From positions 744,001 to 808,000 of the forward strand of contig JAUIRK010000898.1 of assembly GCA_030549495.1 (NCBI GenBank): a DNA stretch of 64,000 bases, in the 5' to 3' direction. The notes under the pieces are model-generated. The model made no database searches. It saw only the letters and a program-made list of their open reading frames with translations, and was not told where the DNA came from. The position numbers and the translations under genes are program-made. Within the stretch, counting starts at the first letter, position 1; each line of letters starts with the position of its first letter. This document shows positions 29,433 to 41,400 of this stretch, piece after piece. This DNA comes from Nectonema munidae (lineage: Eukaryota > Nematomorpha > Nectonematoida > Nectonematidae).

Positions 29433-32400
29433 GTAACATTGTTTTTTCATTCTTTCGAATTTATCCATAATTTCAAACCTAAATGCCTTTAATCCAATTA
29501 CTTTCGTTGTAAATGAAGCATATTTATTTTACTATCCACATATCCATGTTAAAATTTTCACCATCGGCAGAGTCAAAAATTTTTTTATATAGTAAAATAA
29601 AAAAGACATATTAATTTTTTACCTTTAAATTCTTCCGATTAAACTTATTGGAACGCATATAACGACTAGGTAATTTAATAGTTGAGAGTTTTAGAAAACA
29701 CTTTTGATTTAAATAATTATGTGGCATAAATAGTTAAACGTTATTTTTAATTTTTAAAGTAATCAATTCATGAATAGTAGGCACCTGATCGATCTTTCTT
29801 TTGATACTAAATTTTTTGTACCAAAATGTAAGATTTATTATTTTTAATCCTGACTTGCATAAGCTGTAACTCACGTTCCTCATATGAACTAAAAGAATAT
29901 ATAAGAATGTTTGAAAATGATTGAAGTTTAGTCAATCAGATCCAAGATTAGACGCAGTTCATTTGAATAATCAAAATTTGTCCAGGAGATGTTCAAAATT
30001 GGTTTGATTCTAGCGTAATTTGAAAAAAACTAAATTCGACATTTTTTTATCGAATCAGACCAAAGAGTTTGCGTACTCTGCCCTCCCGTGATGAAAAAGA
30101 CGATACTTTATAAAGATAGATAGAACAAATAACGTTGAATTGATTCGTGTAAATATTATCTAGTAACATCTATTACCTGTTTTCCATTACAACAAGGCTG
30201 TGGTGTGCAATGGCGAAATTTACAATTACAAGCAAATGCAGAAAATGTACGACTTTCCCTTGGACACGGACTGCGATTGTGATTCCTTACTCCACATGTA
30301 CAACAGATTTGGAATTGAACAAATGCTGAGTGAATTGGATGGCGTTTTTGCATTCGTGCTCTATGACGACGGCAAGATATTTGCCGCGAATGACATCATC
30401 GGTGTGCGTCCCATCTTCATTGGCTACAAGTAACTTCATTCTTTTTAAAATGTTAAAATTGGAATTAAAAAGAAGGAAAAAATTAGAAACCTAGAGCGAA
30501 AAGTATTACAACCATAATTCCATGAAAATGCTTTAGCTTACGTTTTATTTAATTAAGAGAAATGATCTCTCATTAAATACAAATGCATACGTTAAATTTA
30601 ACGACCCCTAACATAGAACAAGATGTAGAGACCAAGTGTTTATGTCTCTGACAGAATATATGGTCTCCAAATGTAATGTTGCTTACGTGTTGGATAGAAA
30701 ATGTGGGATCCGTGTTAATGCATTTGCATAAGAAAGACTGTGGCGCACAGGGACGTGTAGAGAATTATTTAAGGGTAGGTACTCAAGTAGAGAAGACGGC
30801 TGAAATATAGTAATCATCATAGAGTCTACTGAACTATTTATCAGTAAAACTAAGAAATTTATAAGAAAAAATTGTATAAACTTATTCTAAAATGACTGAG
30901 GTATTTGTGTGGGTACGGCCTCTTGTGCCTTAGTCTATCTTTACATATAACACATACCTTTATAAAGGGCAATTTTAAAACAGGAGAAAAAAGGGCCTAC
31001 CCCCTCTGCACGTCCCTGGGCGCACACCCAGGGCAGTTGAGTGCCCCTACCACCAAATAATTTGCGCTTGGCACAGACTTTTAGCTCAGACATTTTTATA
31101 TCAAATTTTATTTGTATGGGTGTAAAACGTAAAAGAATTTTTTCGAAATTACTTTTAGCGTAAGTTTATAATAAAAGGGCATGAGTAAGGTAGGTTCGTT
31201 AGATACTGCTATTCGATAACTTAAGGTCTTGGATTCGATTCTGCATCAAGCCTACTTTCCTCATAGTCTGATGGCGCAATTTCTTGATGAAAACACCTAA
31301 CAGTACATTTACCTTTATATATCTAATATATATACTATGATATTTAAGAATCAGGATATAATATTTTTTGAAATCATTTTAAGTATATAAATGAAAAATT
31401 AAAGATAAATACGATCTTTTTATGAACTTATTCTTCTTTTACAATTACAGTCACATTTGACTTATTGTCATACGTTGTTCATAATGACTGATAAAAGGCT
31501 GATAAAGGATGTTTTCTCTGTTGATACAAATTTTTAAAGAGATATTTTGGTGATGTAAGGTGTATTAGTTGATTATTATTTTCTTTTACTCCTCCACTCA
31601 GATCATTTTAATTGTAGGCATGCTACGTAAAAGTCATTCGTCGCACGCATAATGATTCCGCGAAACAACGCTGTAAATGCTCGATATCACACCGTTAATC
31701 CACCTCTAATTATTCCGTTTCGCATGAATTTCTTGTGGCGTAAACGTCATATTTAAAATACTTAATGAGTAAAACTATTTAGACGCATTCTGATTTGTTT
31801 TAGGGGAGAAAATGAGATAATGTTTTCTTCGGAAGAAAAAGGACTTTTTGGTTTGGCCGACAAAGTTGAAAGATTCAAGCCTGGCCACTTTCTAGTATTT
31901 GATCCTGCCTCCGGTAAGTTCGTATCTCCTGAACTACTACTTTACGATTCAGCTCTTCCATTTTTGAAACATGTCTTTTAATTGTTCCTTAAATTGAAGA
32001 AATCTTATTGCTCTATGGTAAAACCAACGTAATTTTTGGAAAAAAAACTTTAGCGTATAATTTCGGTAAAAAATTCAAAGGAATATACATTATATTTAAA
32101 GTCAAGTGGAAACAGATGGTGTATATAAGTTACATCTTTGATAATACTCAAATACACATATTTCCTCACAATGTATCCTTCAACCTTATTTTTGTTTAAA
32201 AAAGTTTTAGCGCGTTAGGCTAGCGGTGGCTAACCCATGGCACATATGGCAAAAATAGCTTATTGATCAATTTCTATGTTAAAAATTGCTCTGAATTTTT
32301 ATGATCTTTGATAACAAGAAATAAAACAAGTAGAAGCAGTTTTTACATAAATAATGAAAAATAAAAATTCATTTTTCGGAATATAAAAATATAAAATTCG

Positions 32401-35400
32401 TTTTCAAAAAATCTTTTTCAACGTATTTTAATTGCGTATCTAAAAAAATTTTAATAAGATTGTCTATGCTAATTTTAGGATTTAAAATTGGGTTATAAGG
32501 GAATAAAAAATTTTGGACGTATCATCTTCAGAAAAAAAATAAGGACTTTAAAAGTTTCTCCGGTACTTTCCTGTTATCGCTCCACCACCCCAAAATGTTA
32601 TAAAACATGTATTAAAGTACACAAATGTATTAAAAAAAACAAGTGAAAAATCTTTTAATCTGTAGGAGGATAAAATTCAACCATATCAAAAAGAATCGCA
32701 TCAAACATATTACCACCATATATAATCGAAGATGAATGACGATGATTCTACGCTCTTGCAGGTAGGTGATGCATTTTTCTTCGTTGTCAAGTTTTCGAAT
32801 CAATTTCTTTAAATTTTCCATTTATGGGCTTTTTTTCTATGAAAAAGGTTTTGATTAATGATATATAGTAAGTTTAATGTAGGTTAGGTTAAAACAATAC
32901 AAGAATATTTATCGTGTTAGAAGAGCGATGTGTGGTGGGGCGATAACAGGAAAGTACCGTTTCTCCACCCTGTGCTAGGGTTAAAAATAAGATAATAACA
33001 AATTAACAATTGTTTCTCCACATCCCTACAATTTTTACCACGCCTGGTCTTGAAGTATATCGCTCAAATATAGCAGCTATTGTATCCAAAACTTCCGATT
33101 TTGTTATTTCCAGCATTGAATTTTGCTGTAAAGCTATGTCAAGTTGAAGGATCCAGGTTAACTGTTATCTGTGTCAATTTCATCACACATAATTTGTATT
33201 CGATTTCTATACTCTTCAAGATGCATTGCAGTTTAGATTAAAAAAGTCAAAGGCCAGAAATGTTTTTAATGATAAATAACGTTCGCCCTTCTTACAATAA
33301 TCTGAAACATGAGAACCCGGAAAAGCTGATAGTCACACGAGAAGCGATGTGTCGTCCTACACTTGTTTAGATGTAATTCGATAAACACCCCTTTTAGAAG
33401 TACTGAATTTCTTTGACAAAATACACTTACATTTTCAAATGTGAACGTAGCAATAGATTTGTGTCAATAAAAATTCCACAGCATCTGAAGAGTTTATTTA
33501 ATGCTATTTCACATCAATAATCTCAAACGCATTTCATTGAAATAATCGTACAAACAAGGAACATAGTGTATATACTTTAGAAAAAGGAGCGAATAAGTCT
33601 GGAGATATAGATCGTAAGGAGGTAGTAGTGATTAATCGAAAGAATAATATTAATAATCAAAAGGTAAGGATATCATTAAGCTACCTTTCTAAGTTTCAAC
33701 AAAATATGCATATTATTTCATCTTCCCTCATTTGACTTAGGAAAATGTCCAGAATATTATTCGTACTTCAATTGGATTGAGCCATCCCTGAAGTATCCTC
33801 AAGAAGAACTAATCTTGTCCAGTATCAGGGAGTATTTGATCCTCGCTGTTAAAAAAAGGCTGATGGCAGACAGACCAATAGGATGTCTGCTTTCTGGAGG
33901 CCTGGACTCGAGTTTAGTCACGAGCATCGTTTCCCGCAACTTGAAGTGTAAGGAGATGCTCAACACGTTTTCCGTTGGAATGAAGTGTGATGGTATACAT
34001 GTTTTCGCTAATTTCATTGTCATATTTCAATTAATCTTATAACTTGATCATGGAAACAAAATAGGCTAAGTTCCTCAATGATATTTCCTTCTCAAAGAAA
34101 TTTTTCACTGAAAATCACTTTTTTGAAGATTATTTTCAGGCTTGCAAACTTAATAATATAACTTTAAACTATTTAAAAATTAGGGAAGATCGATATGACA
34201 GAAGAAAGGATAAGCACGCATAAAATAAGCCGCGCGTCGTATTACGAATAAAATATTCAAGTTATCCTTGAAAAATGTCATTTTTAGATCTATTTGTAGA
34301 ATTTAACTCTTCACTGTATTTATACATTCGTCTGAATGAACATAGTTATTTGGAAATCTTTCGAAGGAAGGACGAAAGTAGTGTGTGTGCATCGATTGGT
34401 TTTCCTTTAGGTTTTTCTTCTCCTGATTTGGAAAAAGCGAAAGTGGTGTCCGATTTCCTGAAGACAAATCATCACGAAGTTCACTTTACCTTTGAAGAGG
34501 CTTTTGATTGCCTTGACGATCTTATATATTGTCTCGGAAGTTGTGACTGTACAACTGTTCGAGCGAGTATAGGGCAATGGTTCTTGGCAAAGTAAGTATT
34601 TCCTATCTCTTCTTTTCCTCCTCTGCTCATTTAATTGCACACAAATTTAATAAAAAACTGCGTAGTATTTCACATTAGTAGAATATTCGTATTGGCAGAA
34701 CTCTTAAAAACGTTCCTCTTTTCTTTTGCTATGTCAAAGATTCTTAACTTGGGCACTCACAATTTCATTGATCTATTTTAAGGATTGCATATATGATTTG
34801 GTTTATATAAAAAGCAGACGTCTTTTACTTTTTATAAGAAAATATACGCTGTGTTTGTTTTTGATATAAATAAATGGGGGCGGATTTATGTAAAAATTGT
34901 GTTTTTTGATAAGCTTTACTGCAATCAAATTTCTATGAGTGGTATTAAATTTAAAATATTAAAATTCTATTCATAATTATAATGTTAAAGTATGTCCATT
35001 AATTTCTGTGTCGATATTAAATCGATTTTAGAGAAGTTGAAATTTGAGTTTTTAGAGATTAAGGGGAAGTCTTTTTCCGTACGTCTTCAGGATAAAAAGC
35101 CATCCCCTCTTTCTGTTTGACTGAAATTAAAAATATAAAATTTAAATAATCGTTTTTCTAAAATATATTTTTAATGATAAAAAATTGAAAAAAAATTATT
35201 CATATAAATTTATAAAAGTAATTTTTTATGGATTAATTTTTATAGAATGAAAAGTCGACGCGACGGCTAAAAAAGATGAATAAAATGGTAGATCTGGTCA
35301 GCCTACTTATATGCCTAATTTATCAAAAATTCATTTTAAGCGCCGAACTGTCTCGCTTTGATTTGTTTTTGCAACTAAAGCGTCTTTACGCGGAAAAATA

Positions 35401-38400
35401 AAATGCCGTGATGATTTGTGTAATATAGACAAATATTCAAATCCTAGCAATCATTTTTAGCTTAGGCTGCATTTACTTCACCTTTGTTTGCATACAAACA
35501 TATTAGTAAGTAAGGCTTTTGTAGTTGAGACACCGCATTAGCCTGGGCACTTATAGCTCTTATAAATTAATATGTGATATAGTGCCTAAGCGAATAGCAA
35601 ATAACAAGGTATTCAGAATTGAATCAGAGAAGTGAAGTGTACAGTATATTTGGAAGCATAGTAGTGACTAGGAATTAGCGTATGTTGAATTTTCATTGTT
35701 CCTCTATTCATTCCCTTATCTGAACTTTATTTGAAAATAATAAATATGAGGAAAAATATGACCTTTCGTTGAAATAATTTTCGCGGGCCCATGAATCTTA
35801 GTATTCGATAAATTAAAAGTATAACAAGACGTGAGGAAATTTACCGTACATGATTGGATGGGAAGTAAGATTTGAACTTATTGAAGAAGAAGAAGAAGAA
35901 GAAGAAGAATGATGTGGTACAAGAAGCATGGGCAGAGCCAGTTATGGAAAAGATAGGCAGAGGACGAGCTCTAAAAAGTTAAAGGTTTTAAAGAGCGACT
36001 CGATGAATTAGGGCTCAAAGAAGACGATGTTCAAGATGGAAAGAAATGGAGAGAAGGGACGATGGCCACCGACCCCCAACTCACGGACAAGGTATTAGCA
36101 AAGAAGAAGAAGATTGAATAGGAGTAAATCGAATATTGAATCGACTAAAAAGGGGAATAAGGAAGAATGACACAGCAACAATTCAAAACAAAGGCAAAAC
36201 TTCAGTAATATAAGAATGACGAATACGTCAAACCACATATAAAGAAAATTATTTTCTGCATATCTGATTTGAAAATTAATGTTATATTTCATTGCATTGC
36301 CCCTATTAATGAGCGTTCTCCAGGGGAGGTAAACAGGTTAATTGACCGACCCTCTTATATTTGAAATATTTGTAATTTTTTTTCGAAACCACAGATATTT
36401 ATTTTTCTAACATAATTTTAATTGTAATGAAAAATATTAATGTTTAACTTATATATAAATTTAAGATTTTTTTTATTTTTTTATATATTTATTCCTCATA
36501 AATAAGTTATACCTATTTTAGTATAACCTTGTTATCATTTATAGCATCTGTATAATTCAACACGGGCGCGATTATATCGTAACTGGAGTTGCTAAATATC
36601 AATTCCCTATGCCAAATATTCACCCTTGTATATATATTTTATATGTTGATATTATCAGCGTTTTGCGTATATTGTTAGAAGAGATGGCCAACCGACACAG
36701 AATACACATCTTTCATATGATTTCATTCACTTTAAATTTCATGCCACAGAAAACGGCTGTGACGTGACATTTGAAAATCATGAAGTTGTAAAAATATTAA
36801 ACAAATTTTTGTGTATCCTCCTATATTTAAAGTATGTGCGTATTCTTGGTGGGTGGCGTAGCAAGGAGAGCAGTGCGCAGCCTACATTGCAATAATGGCT
36901 GATACAGTTGGCCTTCTTATTTTGCATACCTATGCTATTCAGTTGTATCAACATCCCAACTGCATGGCATTTGGACTAATTTTGCCAGTGAGTATACTAC
37001 TAGCTGTTAAATATAGCGTTTTGGCATTCTGATATGACCTCCTTATGAATCCCGAATTAAATCAACTACTCTTCATACAAATGAGTCCCTTAAATTTATC
37101 CTTATATATTTTCTTCGTAGAAATTAAATTGTTTTTCCTTCGCCTCTCAACAATCATCTAGTTATAAGATCCTTAGCAAAGACGAAGTTTGGGAATCAAA
37201 CGTAAGGTCACTGCCCCTTCTACCTAATACTTGAAACAAATAATTTACCATTTTACATGAACAAGTAACCTTCTGCAAACATATACTCGCTTAGTTTTGC
37301 CACGGATATCAGTTGAGTTATTGATGTTTAGTATCACTTAAATAACTTAATGCCATAGTGGTAAAAAGCGGCTAAACCTCAGCGTGCTGGGAACACTAGC
37401 CGTAAAATAGATTATTATTATTGTATTATTATTAAATAACTTTTAGGTACATCAAAAAGAATACAGACATAAAAGTTATTTTTTCTGGAGAAGGAGCGGA
37501 AGAAACGTTTGGCTCGTATAGTTATCTAGCGAAAGCTCCATCCCAGAAAGCATTTGAAGAAGAAGTTATCTCTTTGGCCCAAAATTTGTACCAATTTGAT
37601 GGTTTAAGGTACCACTACTAATATTTTGCTTAGTTAACATGAATTTGTTTGAGAAAATTATTAGTTTTTCCTTTCACGGGTGACCAGTGGAATTCGCAGT
37701 GGCCCTGAAAGGTTTAAAAGGATAATCATGTATCTTTATTTTCAGGGCCACCACATACGGGAGGACAAAGGGGACATATGCCCGTAAGAAGAATTTAACA
37801 ATTATAATTTTTTTAAGAATCTAACAATTCTCAATGTTTAAAATGAGAAAAATTTAAAATTTGCCATCAATTCTAATGGAAATACATTTTTACCGTGCCT
37901 TTAATAACTTTTGTCATAGTAAAACACATAAAATGTGAAGTAATTTTATTATCTAAAGCCTGCCATTATTATTCCTCAAAAATCGTATTTAAAATTTCTC
38001 TAATAATAAAAAGGGGCTTCTCAACCCTCTTTTTAGGCCTGTGGCTTCATAAGATACTTTTTATATGGTCATGACGGCCTAATATACACAATTCACCGAG
38101 TATGCACTTGCTTCAAATTAAACTCAATTATGAGCTTATATTCTTATTAGTGCTATAAACTTGCCGAATAACGTGGTCTCCATCTTTTCAAAGAGCACAC
38201 ACGTTGAGAAAACCTCTGTAGAAAGTATAGAACTTACTACTGTCTATCTCTTTATGTTTCGTGACTTATTCGCGAAAACTTGGAAAATAAAGACGTACGA
38301 ATCTGTTAAACTTATTATCTTAGAAACTTAAACAAATATGAGTCATAACTTTGAAAGAAATTTTTGGAGACTGCGTTGTTCTTTATCAAGGTAAAAATAA

Positions 38401-41400
38401 ATATCTGGAATAGCGTTATTAAAAGTCTATCTATAGGACAATACTTTTTGCAGCAATTTTTTTCCAAATGTATAAAAATTCTGTTTTGATATTTTTTCTC
38501 TTATAAAGAAGACAGAGTTTTTCAATTTGAATATTTGATACAATTTTAAATTTTTCTCAAATTGAATCTAAAATTACATCCACCCAAAAATCGCTCTAAA
38601 TCCCCTCAAGGATATTTTCACATAAAAAGTCATACAACCAACTTCGAATGCAAGCAATATTAGACTTTATTTTATTGACATGACTTATTTGATCTCAAAT
38701 GACGTCAAATACAGGTAGCAAGACAAATTTTATATAAATTCAAGGAGAAAAGCAACCGCTTGATATTTATTCAAACTTAATAAGCTAGCTTTTTGTTTCA
38801 GTTTTTTTTACAAAAATGAAAAAGTGTCCCCGAGACGCAGCCACGGGCCCAGGTCAAAAACCGGTGCTTTAAATACACTTTCACGTTCTATTAAATCAGT
38901 GTTTGCCAACGTGAGCGCATTCAATTTTTTCACTGAAATAAAGAAACATTTGTGATATATATATTTTAGATAATGATTTATATGATAAGGAGACTTTGAA
39001 TTTGGACATCAAAGGAAGTTAAAATTCTCCAACCATATTCTATTCGCACGTGCCTAATATACTTTCATTCTTTCCCACAAATTCAATACTATAAATAAAT
39101 TTTAGGTAATGAAAGAAATAAATTTCAGCATTATCAAACTAAATATGAAACTTGAGAGTAACATGGAAGAGTGGATGATGAATGTTGGGAAAAATACAGA
39201 TTTTTGCCATTATATTTTAAATTAAAAACATTTTATATCACTTTTTGAAGTTTTCAGCACATTTTCTTTGTTGTGAAAGGAATTGTATTCTGATCAATTA
39301 TTTTTTTTACAAGTATGGAGCCTTTCTTTGAAAAATGTTGTCTAAAGAGGCGCTAAGTTTGAAAAGATGGCAAAACATTGCTCTTAACCCTTTAAGGACC
39401 AGAATTTTTAATAGTAAAAGTCTGCTTTCTTTTTTAATGGAATTTTACATATTTAAAGCAGAAGATTTTCAATTTTTGGGAAATTCATGTGACGCTGATT
39501 CTCAAAATGTTAAAAAATAAATTTGGGTATAGAATAACTTCAAGTTGTAAAAAAATAATTTTGTGGTACACGTTATTTCAAATAATATTCAAATGGATCA
39601 TCAACTTTATAAAATCCCTAAAGAAGCGCGTATTCATTCTAAAGTTTACTTTGTGTATTGTATAACTGCCTTTTTTCGATGTAATGTAAAATCGGTAAAT
39701 GAATTGTTTGTTTTTTAAATTTATGTTAAGGACCGGCTAAAACCGGTCAAGATCAGTCTTATTCGTTTTGGTTCGGTCCTAAATTTCTCTAGTCCGATCC
39801 TATCTATAATGTCGCTCGGATGAGTTTAGACTATACACGGTTTGGTCCAGTCGTCTTATAAATATTATGAGGACCGAACTGTTCGAACCCGGCTTTGAAC
39901 ACTTCTACACAAAGTTAAAGGCTTCCAAAGTTTTGGCAATTTATTTACCGGCAGTGAAAAAATGTATAGCACAGCTGCTAGCAGAATAAACAATACACGG
40001 ATTATTCCGTCAAATATTTTCTTTATTATTCTCACCATGGTGAAACTGGAATTTTGCAAGTTGCATATTTTTTATTACTCATAATGGCATTTAATGGCTA
40101 AAATTATTTTTATTTAACCCAGAAATATCTCACAAAAATATAACATGAACACTTTAATTGGCGAAAAAATTCAGTTAAACGACTATATGAATTTTTAAAA
40201 TCGTATCCATAATTTAATATCTACTATTTTTGAATTCTTTTCTATAAAAAAATTCATAAATATTGATCCCCTCACAAACTTAAAAAAAACTTTCAGCAAA
40301 ATTAACTTGAAAAAAGCATTAGGAACGATGGCTAGTTTTATAAGCAAAATATACCCCCAAAGGATTTAACTAACTAAATTTCTTACTAACTAAATATTTA
40401 ACCCACTAACTAACTAACCAACGAACTTTTCTCAAATGTGTGGACTCGGTTATATTTTTTCTAGGATTTTAGTCATTAATAAAAAATGCATGAAGTAGAG
40501 AAATGATTTTTGAAAGTATATATCTATATTTTTAATATCCGTTTCTAGAATTTTATTCACGTAATTACAAGAAGGCTTGCTAAAAGAGGAAATATTTACA
40601 TGCATTTCAGATCAGATCGGACAGTCAGTAACTTTGGCCTGGAGTTGCGAGTTCCATTCTTGGACAAAATGCTGTTTCCCTATGTCCTCTTCAAAGTTCC
40701 AGCGGTTCTACGCATGCATGGAGGTGAGCGAATCGAGAAGCTCTTGCTACGAAAAGCGTTCGACGGCCTCAACTACCTTCCCCACGAAATTCTGTACAGG
40801 AAAAAAGAAGCTTTTTCTGATGGAGTGAACTACAACATGAGAAATCTCTTGAAGGAAAAGATGGATGCCCTCAGTAGGGTTTTCTTTATTTCCTTTACTC
40901 GCAATTCTTTTATCTTTTCTCACATGAAAAAAGCAAATATAAGGCATTTCTTTATATGTTAATCTGAGGAAGTTGTTGGAAGAAAACATTATATAATGTA
41001 CACAATTAGTTAAAAAAATATCTAAGCTACTCTTTCGAAAGAATTTGGTTTATCAACAAAAATAATTTGAAATGTAAATATTTGAAAATTTAACTGTCAA
41101 CTAATGAACAACTTCAATCTGTATTGAATTTTTTGTGTAAGGGTCTAACTTACTGACTTTTAATTTAATGACAAACTTTTTTATAGCAATCATAAAAAAG
41201 AAAAGGTAAATTTCATTTTAATCTTTTTGATCAATTTGCAGCATAGCTTTTGAAATACAGAAGGGAAAAACTTAATAAATCAATATGTCGTTTTGAGATA
41301 AACTTAGGTCTTCTTGAAAACTCTTAGTTTCTAAGAAAGAAAGGATTTATTGAAATATTCATATACCAAAGTATACGGTATGAGAAAATGTATATAAATC

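Noticed and set aside
39335-39520. Short frame of 61 codons in an asparagine synthetase intron
   Set aside because: It overlaps a piggyBac-MITE-like end and has no splice or family support.
40370-40430. ACTAACTAAC-type units as a regulatory array
   Set aside because: Simple-sequence units that also occur at about 1765-1830. They are best explained as microsatellite decay.
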